64,000 nt of DNA from Hofstenia miamia. Lineage: Eukaryota > Xenacoelomorpha > Acoela > Hofsteniidae. A program made the translations under genes and the position numbers. The notes below the pieces were generated by a model that did no database searches, was not told the origin of the DNA, and saw only the letters and a program-made list of their open reading frames with translations. Shown here one piece after another: positions 38,832-51,804 of the stretch. Where the stretch lies: assembly GCA_900660155.1 (NCBI GenBank), contig CABFPE010000272.1, positions 31,632-95,631 of the forward strand, given 5' to 3'. The first letter of the stretch is position 1, and every line of letters starts with the position of its first letter.

Positions 38832-39119
38832 AGCTTTGATGTAGGTTAATGATTCTTTCAAATTATTATTTCACTTCATCCGCGGGTAGGGATGTACCCA
38901 TGTAGCTTTGATGTAGGTTAATGATTCTTTCAAATTATTATTTCACTTCATCCGCGGGTAGGGATGTACCCATGTAGCTTTGATGTAGGTTAATGATTCT
39001 TTCAAATTATTATTTCACTTCATCCGCGGGTAGGGATGTACCCATGTAGCTTTGATGTAGGTTAATGATTCTTTCAAATTATTATTTCACTTCATCCGCG
39101 GGTAGGGATGTACCCATGT
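38832..39119. repeat. Minisatellite: four 72-bp units
   Basis: Units start at 38832, 38904, 38976 and 39048. Each begins AGCTTTGATGTAGGTTAATG and ends GGGATGTACCCATGT. By eye the four are identical, which implies recent expansion or homogenisation. The array ends exactly where the palindrome-bearing element at 39112-39876 begins with CCCATGTAGCCACC. A fifth copy lies inside that element at 39504-39567. Confidence 0.95.
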
Positions 39120-39876
39120 AGCCACCACCAGTGGTCCACTGGTGGAGAATGAGTGGCATTGGCGGCCACCAGTTTCCTCCATTGGACCACTGGTGGGGAA
39201 GCAGTGGCAGGAGTGGCAATTACAGCCACTCATAGCCACTAGTGGACCACTTGTAGATAAGTAGTGGCAATAGTAGCAATTTCAGCCACTCATAGCCACC
39301 AGTGGACCACTAGTGACATCTGATTTACTCTTAATCATAAATAATATATGAACTAATGCTTGCAAATAAAATATTATTCATTATTATGCTCTCTTAGATC
39401 TCATAACCATATAAAATTCATTGTGAAGTGCTTTTTTGCAATTTTCTGTTTGCAAAAATTATAAGATATATGTGCAGAATGAAATTTCAAAATTTACCCA
39501 TGTAGCTTTGATGTAGGTTAATGATTCTTTCAAATTATTATTTCACTTCATCCGCGGGTAGGGATGTGACTTAAAATTGGTCAAACTATATTTTTAATTA
39601 TTGGAAAAAAATAATGTTCAAAAATTGCAATTTCTTTGGAAATTGAAAACTAAATCTAAATTGGGCATTTTTGTATGCTTGTTGTTATTGCTTATAATAA
39701 AAAAATTTGTTATATTTTCCATTTTCAACTTAAAATCAATGTAAATTGTAAGCTTTCTAGCATTTCCTTCAAACCTTTGTTGGGTTTGCATTAGTTTAAA
39801 CTGCAATGTTTAAACTCTATCAATATAAAAGTTTGCTGTTGCTACATTTGAGATGTTGCTCTAATGCTTAAATCAG
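39112..39876 (-). mobile_element. Palindrome-bearing nonautonomous element, copy 1 (one end missing)
   Basis: In reverse complement this matches 53925-54589. One end (CCCATGTAGCCACCA) is present at 39112, followed by an array of CCACYAGTGG palindromes to about 39315. The other palindrome-bearing end seen in copy 2 is absent: homology stops at about 39876, where an unrelated GC-rich module starts. A 72-bp minisatellite unit (39504-39567) occupies the place of a different 53-bp stretch in copy 2. Confidence 0.75.
39618..39806 (-). other. Conserved 62-codon open frame inside the palindrome-bearing element, copy 1
   Basis: The minus strand reads MQFKLMQTQQRFEGNARKLT near its start and ends NLDLVFNFQRNCNF before a stop. 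The copy at 53986-54168 has 60 codons, and the frame is kept despite many base differences. The frame is preceded by a pyrimidine-poor but CAG-ending stretch (TTGCAG), so it may be a splice-acceptor-bounded exon picked up by the element. I do not recognise the protein. Confidence 0.4.
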
Positions 39877-40575
39877 GGTTACTCTACCAGTCAACGGACT
39901 GAAGAGTGGGTGGCAACAGATCAGCTCTGGCACTTCCCCTAGAAGTGTGCTGCCGGCTTAATCATGCTTGTCCTCTGGCGACCCCTGGCACGCAGAGTGC
40001 TGATCTGTGTTGAGTCTGATCAGCAGAGAGTGAAGCCGAAGGCCTAGCTTCATGAGAGGGTTGCGCCTCTCTACAGCTTTCGCCAACCAAGGCTACTAAC
40101 TGAGGTAACTCGTGAGCACCTGCCGTCTGCCTGTTATGGAGATCCTGATTCTATTTAGAGATATATAAACACTTGAATTGCAAAGCACCAAGTTACTTGT
40201 TCTCCAGTAAATTAAAGATGTCGGATCATAACAAAACCCATGACGAAGCAAAGCTCCCTCATAGGTAAGGCTCAGCAAAAGCTGGCCTAGGCCTATCTAG
40301 AGGCCAGAGACAGAGGAAAACTGCCCTCGTAGACACACTCTACGGCTCTGGGCATAGATGTCGCCGGCTGCTCCTCGCNCCTGTTATGGAGATCCTGATT
40401 ATATTTGGAGATATATAAACACTTGAAGTGCAAAGCACCAAGTGACTCGTTCTCCAGTTAAATTAAAGATGTCGGATCATAACAAAACCCATGACGAAGC
40501 AAAGCTCCCTCATAGGTAAGGCCCAGCAAATGCTGGCCTAGGCCTATCTAGAGGCCAGAGACAGAGAAAAATCCT
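39877..40575. repeat. GC-rich module of unknown type, partly duplicated across a single N
   Basis: Composition jumps to near 50 percent GC in an AT-rich region. A TATA-like site (GATATATAAACAC) lies at about 40160-40172, and ATGTCGGATCATAACAAAAC follows at 40217, opening only 16 codons before a stop. The block from about 40132 restarts after the single N at 40379 and runs into the 1000-bp gap, with a few substitutions. It may be the 5' part of a retroposon or another multicopy unit. I cannot name it. Confidence 0.5.
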
Positions 40576-41575
40576 NNNNNNNNNNNNNNNNNNNNNNNNN
40601 NNNNNNNNNNNNNNNNNNNNNNNNNNNNNNNNNNNNNNNNNNNNNNNNNNNNNNNNNNNNNNNNNNNNNNNNNNNNNNNNNNNNNNNNNNNNNNNNNNNN
40701 NNNNNNNNNNNNNNNNNNNNNNNNNNNNNNNNNNNNNNNNNNNNNNNNNNNNNNNNNNNNNNNNNNNNNNNNNNNNNNNNNNNNNNNNNNNNNNNNNNNN
40801 NNNNNNNNNNNNNNNNNNNNNNNNNNNNNNNNNNNNNNNNNNNNNNNNNNNNNNNNNNNNNNNNNNNNNNNNNNNNNNNNNNNNNNNNNNNNNNNNNNNN
40901 NNNNNNNNNNNNNNNNNNNNNNNNNNNNNNNNNNNNNNNNNNNNNNNNNNNNNNNNNNNNNNNNNNNNNNNNNNNNNNNNNNNNNNNNNNNNNNNNNNNN
41001 NNNNNNNNNNNNNNNNNNNNNNNNNNNNNNNNNNNNNNNNNNNNNNNNNNNNNNNNNNNNNNNNNNNNNNNNNNNNNNNNNNNNNNNNNNNNNNNNNNNN
41101 NNNNNNNNNNNNNNNNNNNNNNNNNNNNNNNNNNNNNNNNNNNNNNNNNNNNNNNNNNNNNNNNNNNNNNNNNNNNNNNNNNNNNNNNNNNNNNNNNNNN
41201 NNNNNNNNNNNNNNNNNNNNNNNNNNNNNNNNNNNNNNNNNNNNNNNNNNNNNNNNNNNNNNNNNNNNNNNNNNNNNNNNNNNNNNNNNNNNNNNNNNNN
41301 NNNNNNNNNNNNNNNNNNNNNNNNNNNNNNNNNNNNNNNNNNNNNNNNNNNNNNNNNNNNNNNNNNNNNNNNNNNNNNNNNNNNNNNNNNNNNNNNNNNN
41401 NNNNNNNNNNNNNNNNNNNNNNNNNNNNNNNNNNNNNNNNNNNNNNNNNNNNNNNNNNNNNNNNNNNNNNNNNNNNNNNNNNNNNNNNNNNNNNNNNNNN
41501 NNNNNNNNNNNNNNNNNNNNNNNNNNNNNNNNNNNNNNNNNNNNNNNNNNNNNNNNNNNNNNNNNNNNNNNNNNN
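40576..41575. other. Assembly gap, 1000 N
   Basis: A round-number run of 1000 N, probably a gap of unknown size. Confidence 1.
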
Positions 41576-44500
41576 TAATCTCTTCTTGCGATGTTTGCAG
41601 CTTATTTAAGATTTTATTTGGATGATGCTACACGCCCCCCTCAGCTTGTGTTATTTTCAGCACAGCTCTTTCTCCATGCACTAGAGTATCCGCCTGCTGG
41701 TTGGCCCACATTGTTTTCTCGAATTCAATTTGCTTTGTCATTTTGAGAACCGCCTCTCTATCTGTTGTTATGACATTTTTCAGGAAACGTGCTTCTCAGA
41801 TGTCTTCTGCTATCAGTGTTATTTCTCTTAATTCGTTAATTTTTTGTGAAAAGATGTCATAGTATTTGTGATATAATTGTATGCCTTTAATGCTGATCAT
41901 GAGTGTCATTTGCACGTCAGCTCTGCTCATGTGTGCTAGATCTTCTCTGATTTGATTATCAGGGTAGAAAAACATGAAGACTTTCTGTAGACTCGGAGCA
42001 TTTTCCACATCCTTGTAAAAGAAACTGATGTTGTCTCTTACTTCCTTTTCTGTTATAGCATTAGGATTGTTTTTATTGATCTGCATCATTGTTACAATTT
42101 TGACCCACTTTGTAACATCATAGTAGCGGTATTTCTTCTCCCATATGTCTGTCCAAGCTATGTCATTTACTCCGGAAAATAGTATTATAGCTCTTGGGTT
42201 CTGTTCCTCAATCTCCTTTCTGAGATCTTGCAGTTGCATGTTAATGGGGTTTCCGTGTGTGTAAAGCTGGTCTGGCGTTATCATGCCTTCAATGTAAACC
42301 CTTTTTCTGTTGTTGTTTCATAGCATTATTTCTTTCGACTTTTTATAATCATCTCACTCTATGATGGCTTTTGCTTTTCTTCCCATATTTACATATGACT
42401 TATAATCATGAAGGAATGTCTTCACCACCTTAACCTCTTTTGGTAATCTCAATCGTGAGAGGACCACTGGTATTGCAACAGTTTCTGGCAGTGTGCATAT
42501 CAGGATTTTCGTTTCTATTTCTCTTTCTATGTGTGGGTACGAGCCTTCTGTTGTTGATGCTGTTGCTAGGCCTATTGTGGCGGGGTAGTTCATTTTAGCT
42601 TCCGAAATTGTATCCCAGAATGCTTGTGTTAATCTTCTCCAGCTCAATTTCAATCATGTCTATTCCTTGATTTTCACTCTTGAAGTAATGCATTTGACAT
42701 CTATAGCTAGCTGATTGTATGGCTTTAAAAGCTCCTCTAGTTCTGTTCATGTGAACGCTTCAGTAAACATCAATTTCATCGTCGCGGCTGTTTGTTGTTC
42801 TCTGATCCTCTGGAAATTTCTTTCCTTTATATCTTTAGTTTCTTTTGTAATTTTAATTTTGACCAGGAACTGCTCATCATCTGTATCAATCCATTCTATC
42901 ATTTTGGCTGGACTGATCTCTCCCCATTTCTCAATATTTATCCTGTTGATGGTCTGTTGTGTTTTGGGGGATAGTAGTAACCTGGATGATGTCAGTAGCT
43001 GCTCCTCCTCTAGCATTTCTGCTTGGGATTTTGTAACCATTTCACAGACTTCTGCCAGTTCTGTAATGCCCCCTCCTTTCATCATCTCAGCGCTCTGGAT
43101 AATCTTAGTAAATGTACACCACAGACTCGTTCATAGCATTCCATTTTGCGATCAAGGGTTCTCTGCACCCTTTTCTGTGTTAGTGTTCTTCTGATTTCAG
43201 CTGTGCCTGCAAGTTTCCTTTTGATAATTTTCTTTGTTGTGAGCCAAGGTTGGTTTTGGAGTTGCTTTATCCATGTTTCGGATGTTGCTCCTCACATATA
43301 CTTTCTCATTGGCTCGTCAAATATCATAATTTTGCTGGGGCATATCCCCATCTTATTTGCAATGCTTATTACTGACATTTTCCCTAGCGGATTTTCATTC
43401 ATTATTATTCTGCTCAATATCATTTCTATCGTTTGCACTGGCTTTTCTGATCGATTTGGTGACTCTAGTTTCCCAGTGTGACCTTTTAGTAGCCAGTTCT
43501 TTGTTTGCGTGTTTATCAGGGCTATCACTATTTCATATTTCTTAGCTGTCATTAGTCTGTGATGAGTGTGTCGTGAGATTGGGAGTTTTATTTCCACGTC
43601 CTCTGTTCTGAATATCACTAGTATCCACGCTGTCATTCTATAGCGTATCTCTGGTGCGTTCTTTTCTTCAAATAATAATTGTTTGAAGTCTTTTTTCGTG
43701 TTTAGTTCGTAGGCTCTATTTACCTCCGTCAGTGCCATCTCTACAGATTTGTGAAACTTTCGCGAAGGTGCATCCATCTTTATTTGTGGCCAACCTTCCT
43801 CTACTTTTTGTTGCAACTTCATGTTTTTCCAAATCATTTGTATTTGTTGTAAATGATCTTGTCATTGCATTAGACTACACTTTATGAATAATGTGTTGGC
43901 CTTTTCTACCTTCTGTATCTGTCATTAATTCTATTGTTTTTGTCTGCCTGTAGAGGTTGATCACAATGCATGGGTCTACCATGATTCTGTAGATTTGTGC
44001 CCAGTAGTCTACTTGCAGATCAAATCATATTAGCTCTGGGATTGTTGTGATTTTCGATGTTCTTTCCCATGGGAAGATGTTCTTGCCTAACTGGCATGCA
44101 TCTTCTAGATGCTCAGGAATATCTTCTTGTGTTGATATTGTTATGATCACTATTCTGATATTTTGCACTCTTGCCATTCTTGTTGCATCATCTATTTTCT
44201 TTTCTAACATTTTTGTATATTCTTTTTGTTTTACTATATGTATTATCGTGAGATTCTCTGCATCAATGCTTATCTCTGGTATTTCGACGATTTTGTCTTT
44301 GTAGGCCATTATTGCTAGTGTTGTATCCAGTGTAAATGCGTCATCAAATAGGACGTGAACTGTACTGCGCATGTATGGCCTCTCTAATGTTTTGTTCACT
44401 TTTGTGGATAACTAATGATGACATTTACTTTCAGTCTGTTGTTTGCATGGAGCACAATTGGTAAGTACTTCCCTTCGACTCTCACGACTTTTCGTATATG

Positions 44501-46237
44501 AGTTTTTGTTTCTGGGGATAGCTTTGTAAATGCATTATAACGCATCTCTGATTTTCCCATGAAATAAGGGTGTAACGTTTCTCCATCGATTTTCAACATT
44601 TGTTTTTCTCTCTCTTTTGATCTTATCGTTCTTTCTGACATTGTTTCTGAGGAGGCGTGTAGCTGAGTCATCCTTAGTGGTATCTTACTAGTGCTCAGTT
44701 CACAGTCTGAAGGCTGTGAATCTGTGCTAATATTTTCTACTGCTTCGCCCTTGAATCGGCTCACAGTTACTTCTATTGGCACTTGACCAGCTGTGGTTCC
44801 AGATGAGATGAATTGCTTTTGTATCTCCATGGTTCTTCCACCACTTACACCTTCCCCTGGAACTCCTCATGTCTCCCCGCCCTTGAATCGGCGTCATGGA
44901 CTTTGGGAGGGAAAGTTGTGCTGTGCACAAGTTTTCTGCATGCCCTTGAATCAGCGGTGCAGATCCCTGGTGGGAGAGGCTTTTTGACCGTTGGTCTCTC
45001 TGCCCTTGAATCAGCCTTGAGGACTACTAGGACGCCTTCTCACTCTGCGTCATCTATTCATCAGTTCCTTGTTCTCATCCCTTCTGCTCTCAATTTGACG
45101 TCTGGTTTGAGAACTTCTTCGCACTCTCCTTCTCCTGTTGAAAGCTCCTCTGGTTGTTGGGTTTTGCACACTCTCTTTTTCATCGGGGGTGCATCATTTT
45201 TCCTCTAATTCCCTAAATGCAGTTAGTAAATTTATATCCCATGTTTCAGGGTTATATATAGGTTTATTTCTTGCTGTCCCCTGGGGCAGCACTCTTTGGC
45301 TCGGATCATCATCTCTGATCTCTGCTGTGTACTCATCATCAAATTCTTCTTCATGTACGCTGTCTAAATCATACATATCATATATAATTTCATTGCCATT
45401 AATTCAGCATATTTTGAATTCAGCATTGTCATCTATCTTCATCTTTTTTATATCAGCTGTTGGTCTCTTCAGGTTTTGAAAATGTAATAGTCTATTATTG
45501 TCTAGCATGTATTCATATTACATGTAGCCATTACCAAAATATATTGGCTTATTTAGATATATTCTGTTCAAACAACTTCCTAACCTACATTTATAATTTA
45601 CTACAGGTACAGTCACTTTATTGGTCGATTATAGGTCATTAATGTGGATCTAAAATAATATTAATAAAATTCCTAGAGTTCAGTAATCCAACTGTTTGCT
45701 GACAATTAATTATTTAATACATGTAGAAGTGAAATGCTAGTCGGCTAATCGAGAGAAAACCCCTACACCTAACATATGTGCACTTTCGTGATCTGGCACA
45801 GAGACCCTAGAATCGTTCCCTGTGATGTATCCAGACCACTACTAAACACCACTCAATTAGCTCAACATTGTACTAAACAATCAAACCATTAATATGAAAC
45901 AAAATAAGAATTCTGAATAATATTCTTTATCAACTTCTTACAGGGTTTTTAATCTATTTATAGTATTTCCAAAAGAAGTGCCTGTTGATTCAAATTTAAA
46001 ATTTCTGCCAAGATGGCGGCTGAAAATAATGAAAGCATCATTAATCAAAAGTATTTTTATCAACAGATACAAATATCTCTTTTTTGACATATGTTGTTTC
46101 TTAGTTGCATTTTACAAATAAATCTGAAATAATACTAATTGATTTAATTACAATATTTTTAATCAACTTTTTTTCGATCTTAATCTCTTCTTGCAATGTT
46201 TGCAGCTTATTTCTGATTTTATTTGGATGATGCTACA
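41576..46237 (-). mobile_element. Gypsy-like element on the minus strand: LTR, pol end, third coding region, LTR start (fossil)
   Basis: Read on the minus strand, a 5' LTR (46237 to about 45515, starting TGTAGCATCATCC) is followed by the very end of pol (LLHFQNLKRP block near 45470). The whole third coding region then runs from about 45400 to 41650, with a GAGGGGGGCG polypurine tract, and the 3' LTR starts at 41632 and runs into the gap. Most of pol is absent. The third region's blocks match 7906-15703 in order, including the repeated SRA-type peptide part, and its open stretches reach 181 codons. It is broken in a moderate number of places and looks younger than the copies at 18-27 kb. Confidence 0.8.
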
Positions 46238-46710
46238 TAAATACAGGTTCATGGTTTGGATCAAAGACCCTCAAATTGCTCCCAATATGTGTCCTCACCA
46301 CTACTAAGCATTTGCCATTTAGCTTGACATTGTGTAATAATAAGCAAATTAAAATAAATTTAAAGATAAGATTTTCAAAGAATTTACTTCAACAGTTTCT
46401 AAAATGATTTTGCTCTATTTATAGTTTCAATTCAAAAAGTACCTTTCAATTTGAATTTCAAATTATCATCTGCCAAGATGGCTAAAAATAGTGGAAGTGA
46501 TATTGCCCCCTTCATTTTGCCAAATTGTTATTGACAAGTACTATTTGGTAATGTTATCTCTTAGTTGCATTTACAAAATTAATGATGCTAAATTAAACTT
46601 AAATTAATTTTGATTTGCAATTAATTTAATCATAATTTGATGTTAATCTTCCTTGACTGACTAATCTCTCTTCTTCTTCTTTGCAGCATTAATCTTTGGA
46701 TTATGCTTCA
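46238..46710 (-). repeat. Type A2 LTR remnant, minus orientation
   Basis: It matches 16540-16930 plus 18254-18323, including the CACTACTAA and GGATTATGCT blocks. The element at 41576-46237 adjoins it directly and may have inserted into it. Confidence 0.65.
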
Positions 46711-47005
46711 ATAAAAAGACAACATAATTCTCAACAAAATCTGTAGACAATGTTATCAAAATTGACAGCAAGTTATTACAAACTGTATAAATGGAAGCTG
46801 ATTAATTATGGACTATTATATGTTGAGAATAGAAATCCCCGAATTTTGCAAGAGAGAACTCATACAGAAACTGCACAAAAGAGGCCACTTAGGCATAATG
46901 CAGACAAAAAACCTTTAACTCTAGATTTATCACTACAGTGGTGAGAAAAGTAATGGAACAAATAATAAATTTATGTATGGTGTGTTTATTAATTAACAAA
47001 CAACA
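46711..47005 (+). mobile_element. Gypsy-like pol fragment, integrase zinc region (fossil)
   Basis: SKLTASYYKLYKWKLINYGL matches the SKITAGYYECYKWKINRNGL stretch of the better copy near 6715-6770. HKRGHLG-like sequence follows in another reading. It is a short, broken piece. Confidence 0.6.
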
Positions 47006-47276
47006 CTATTAATAAAAGTTAATCAAACAAACACTCAAATGAAAGGAGAGAATTAGGAACTTGTCAAACTTAATTGTTGTATACACTATGAAAAGTAATA
47101 AGTTACTATTGACTAAGTGTGGAAATTGGATTGCCAAGATTCTACAGAAGTGTTTGTTACTCAATTTGGAGATAAGCTTTAGGCAGATGCCCACCTGTTG
47201 ACAGCTGGCAAAGATGCTGCAAAGCTTTCTCACCTAAATAGTGTTTGTTACATTATCCATTAATTATAGTTACTGG
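47006..47276 (+). repeat. LTR fragment, plus orientation
   Basis: CTTTAGGCAGATGCCCACC and CTCACCTAAATAGTG are the reverse complement of landmarks at 21340-21410 in the minus-oriented solo LTR. Only the distal part of an LTR is present. Confidence 0.55.
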
Positions 47277-49870
47277 TGTTAGCAATATAAAAGCTAAGCA
47301 GTTTAATAACTATACATCTCTACCTGCTAGTATACCCAAACACTTATGTTGTGAAAATGGAGAGAATGGATATCAAATCCTTGTCATAGATGCTACAGTA
47401 GAATCAACACTTAGTAGAGATTGACCATAGTTCAGCTTTTACTGTTACTTTTCTTAGTGAAACACACTTCTCTTAACTAAGTGAAGATTTCAGAATATCT
47501 CAGCTGTGCAATTATTACATATGAATGTCAACAACTAGTTTGTTAAAAAAACTCATAGTCTTTTTCAATTTACAACAAAAGATGGCAGGGTCACAAACTG
47601 GAGCAGAGCCATGCAATCAAGAATGAAGTGGTATCCAACAGCAATTGCCAATGCTCTGCAAAGTTTTCATGAATGAACACTCTCAGTGACAGTGTTTAAT
47701 GTGGTATTTGTTATTTACCATTTAGTAAATTTGTATGACAATTGCTCTTGTTATTGAAAATAATAAATGACTGTCTGCAACCAGACTGCTTTCACCTTTT
47801 AATGACCTTACATAAAAATAACCCTAGAGATAAATAAGTACATAACCCTTGATACATAGAGTCCAAAATAAAACAGTAGAATAACGATTATAAGTTTTGT
47901 TATGTTTAGTACTGATACAGAATTTAGATCTAAAACAAAGGGTTACCCTACATTCAGCACTCCAGCTGTATAATTGCATTTCTTATTTAAGTGAGTGAAT
48001 AGAACAGAAAGCTAACTGAAGTAAACACTCCACATTGTATCACTAACCTAAGGATACATTTTCTCTAGACAGATTTCAAGCATAAAGCTGAATATCAACA
48101 ATGCTTCCCAACTAGACATGCTTAGATTTAATTTAATTTAATAATTAAACCTGATACAAATTAAAGATTAATCAAAATGATTAATTTTCATCAACATTTT
48201 GTTCTTACACATTGTATTTATATCAAAACTTCACAACAAACAACATCTACCTGTTTGAAGATTGACAATTATTTCTTTGATTCTAATTTTTTTCTGCTGA
48301 TCATTACACAATTTGTTTTTTGTGGTTATTAATTAGCTATGCATTTTGGCTAATTTCTTCTTGCCAAATCATTTGCCAAAAATTATTTTACCATTTTAAA
48401 TCTTAGCTACATAAGGTTCTAATTGATATAAAACCATAATCAAATGAATCAAAATAAATAAATAAAAGTTTTTAAATTTCTTTTTCTTTTTCATCATCCC
48501 CCTTTTTGTTTTCATTGATGCTGATTATAATCTTAATTATGTTACACTATTGTGTCCAGCTTTGTAATATTTATCTAAAGACCTAAATATAGATAATCAA
48601 TAAGATAGATAGCATGTATTTACAATGCATTTGAGCAGGCCAACAAGCATTATTTAACCATAGTGTAAAATATTATATATTATGTCCAAATGAAAAGAAG
48701 AGTACACGTTTTTATAAACTAGCTTCCTGCCTATACCTAACCTAATGTGACCAGTATTTAGGGTAAAGAATCAAGAAGCTATTAGTCACCTTTCATTTCA
48801 ACATGATTCCCAAAATTACTTTCAGAGCCTATCTAGTTATTATCATATCAAATTTATATACATTAAAACCACAATAAGTGAACAAGAAAATAACACTAGC
48901 ATGAAGCTAAACTAATTGATGCTGTCTGAAGGAGTAAAAGTTTCCCCTAGGTTTATATACAATTGATTATTACCTGCAGATTGCTTACAAATTTCCTTCA
49001 TTTGCAAAGTTGAATTTAAGCAATGCAAATTTGAATTGAGAGGCAAATCAAATACTGCACTATTTCACATGATTAATTTTGAAGTTAGAAACATTACAAT
49101 ATAATCAACTTACATCAAGACAAATCAAATTAATCTTTTAGCAATACAAAATAAATATCAAAATATATACAAACTATATATTAAATAATATTAGAGTAAT
49201 TAATATCAGGCTAACCTAAGAAACAATCATACTAGCTATAATCCTTTTTTCAAATTATTTACTTTACTCTTTTATATTCCCAATAAGCAATAAAACATTT
49301 TATACTTGTCTTATAATGTCATAACATGTTGTAAGACGTCCTAAGTTACTTCTTCTAATTGTATTGCAAAACACTATTTCTAAGCATTGCTGAATACCAC
49401 CTAGTGTCCATCAACTGATGTTAAAAATATCTTCTAAACATTTTCTAAATGTAATCTAGACGCCTCCAAAACGTCTTCTAGACATATTCTAAAACTTTTT
49501 CAAAATGTCTTAAAGATATATTCTACACCTGGCATGGATACGTACCTGGCATTTGGCATGTATTTATTGCACATCTCTCTGTCACTGTGTTTCACCTATT
49601 TTTTGTTTTTTGCTTTCACCTTGCTTTATTTTTTTCCTATCTTCTTTTTTTCCTGTAACCTATAGTTTATAATTTTCCCTTCAAGTCTTTGCTCTTTTTT
49701 AAATCTCTCTCTTCCTCCTGATTCATCCTGAAGATCCATTCCCACTCACAGTTTGTTTCACCCCACCCACCATTAAACATACATTTTTCTTTTCATTTGT
49801 TTTGTATTATTTTGCATACCATCCTCTTTTCTTTTTTATAAAGTTGGTGTCTTACTCTGCATCCTTTTCC
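47277..49870. other. AT-rich sequence with a patch of TCTTCTAGAC-like repeats
   Basis: No gene is supported. At 49320-49520 a degenerate word related to AACGTCTTCTAGACATATTCT recurs several times, suggesting an old simple repeat. The rest shows nothing I can name. Confidence 0.5.
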
Positions 49871-51804
49871 CAGAATCCCTCTGCTGCAAACTTTACAAGG
49901 ACAATGTAATCCAAACTCCTGCTAACTTGGAACAGCTTTCTTTTAAAGAAAAAATGTTCAGCAACCTTACAGCTACCTTCATCCTGTCAGCTCCACCCCC
50001 TAGTGCTGATAGAACAACTTTCTGCTGTGATTGCTACACCGAACTAATCTACAAAATCCTTGCCCTTTTGAAATCTGTCAGTCGCAACAGTGTTAAGAAA
50101 TTATAAATCTCAAGGACAGTTTTCCTTTCAAAGAGTACAAGAAACTTATAGGTGGGTTGCCTATGAAGAGAGAGTGAAGTAACTAGAAGAATGGAAACAA
50201 AAATGGCAACAACTTGGACAAGCAACAGCCTACATCAACCAAAGAAGTGCAAGAATTGGAAGAAGTTCAACCACAAACTTTTGTGAAACATCTAAAGACA
50301 GCATCACTGCCTCTTACTATGACTTGGAGAACTCATTTTAAACATGCCAGTGGAGGACTCACTCTCCACTGAAGAGAAAGAACATGTTGACCTTGCTCAC
50401 TTTTTCATGTAAGATACAGGCATCATCTAGCTATCTGTTAGCCAAAGCTTGTCAAGCCCTTGAAAGTAGCAATCCACCCATAATGATGCCTTCTACAATT
50501 AGCAACCTTGTTTACTCAACCAAAACCTCTTTTCCTCTGAATCTCCTTATGACTCAACATGTTCTCCTCAATCTTATCCTTTTTGTAAGTATGCTAAAAA
50601 TAATAAACTAAGATGTAAGTGGTATTGTTTGCCCTACTAAATTAATTAATATATTTGAAGCTTGAAAAACTAATAATACCAACTATATATTTTTGCAAGA
50701 AACAAAAATTTTGATTTAACATCTGGAAAAAAAAACTACTTAAAAAGAAAAGGTTTTTATACCCACATCACTAAGAACCAAATGCAAAAAAGGGAGGGCT
50801 TCTAATGCTGTGCAACAGCAAAAACCCTAAACTAATTGTAAAATATGAATGCCCCTCAGCACAAATATTCTACCAAAAACAAAATGATATAATCTGAATT
50901 AACCATTACATAGGTAAAGATGAACATAAATATGTCCTCCCTAGCCAACCTTAACTTGTTGTTGCTAAGTGCAGGAGATACAAATTGCTTTTAGCTACCA
51001 AATGATGTTCATAATTCACAATCACAATCAAATCTAACCCTACCTAGGTACAGCTATTTAAATAATAACTCATTTCTTAATTTTAACTTAATTGACACAT
51101 CTAATTTTGTTGACAATGACTCAATACTACTGAGACAAAGGAAAAAACTATTACATTTTCCAAATATATACCTTTAATTATAAAATTTCTTAAGGATAAT
51201 CAAAAGGGGCCAGATATGTGGAGAATGAATAATAATTATGAGAAAATTCTAAACGTAATTTCCTCTTCCTTAGATCATGCAGAAATTTCTAGTATCCAAA
51301 CTAAATTGACAATTATGAAAGAAAGGATTGAGAACTTCTTACAAGTCAAATATAAATACATTGAATCAAATGACTTTTAAAGGGCCAGATTCTATGAAAA
51401 ACAATTGAACTTTCTGTCCCAAGACATGTATAATTTTGATGAACATAACGAATTTTACACATCAAAATTGCAAAATATTCAAAATCAATAGGCCCAGGAT
51501 GAATTGGAATATATCAAAAACATTGAGCATGAGGTCAATGAAGGCAGTGCTAAGGATATCAATAATTATATAAAAAATTCAATAGATGAAATAAATATTG
51601 AGCACGTTCAATTAGACAATATTAATTTTTCAGATATTCAAGATGACATTATAAACACCGTCACTGATTTTTACAAACATCTATACAAAAAATCTGACAA
51701 CCACATTGGAATCAATGATTTAATACATCCGCAGATTTCATTAGATTACAGAGACAGTTTGAATCAAGATATATCAATCAGTAATATTGATAGGCATATC
51801 ATCC
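49871..51804 (+). mobile_element. LINE remnant (endonuclease and start of RT region)
   Basis: IFLQETKI at about 50686-50710 is the start of an apurinic-type endonuclease domain of LINEs (QETxL motif). Downstream, at 51504-51800, an open frame contains ITDFYKHLYKK-like sequence (DIINTVTDFYKHLYKK), the linker found just before reverse transcriptase in L1/Tx1-like LINEs. Upstream, 49870-50600 may be an ORF1-like region (a CCDCYTEL stretch), but I do not recognise it. Several stops and frame changes interrupt the endonuclease part. The RT domain is missing, because the frame passes directly into Gypsy-like sequence near 51805. Confidence 0.6.

Noticed and set aside
38832-39119. CRISPR-like regular repeats
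   Set aside because: The units are directly adjacent with no spacers, in a eukaryotic context. This is a minisatellite.
39880-39990. tRNA-derived SINE head in the GC-rich module
   Set aside because: No convincing A and B boxes in the right spacing and no cloverleaf could be drawn by eye.
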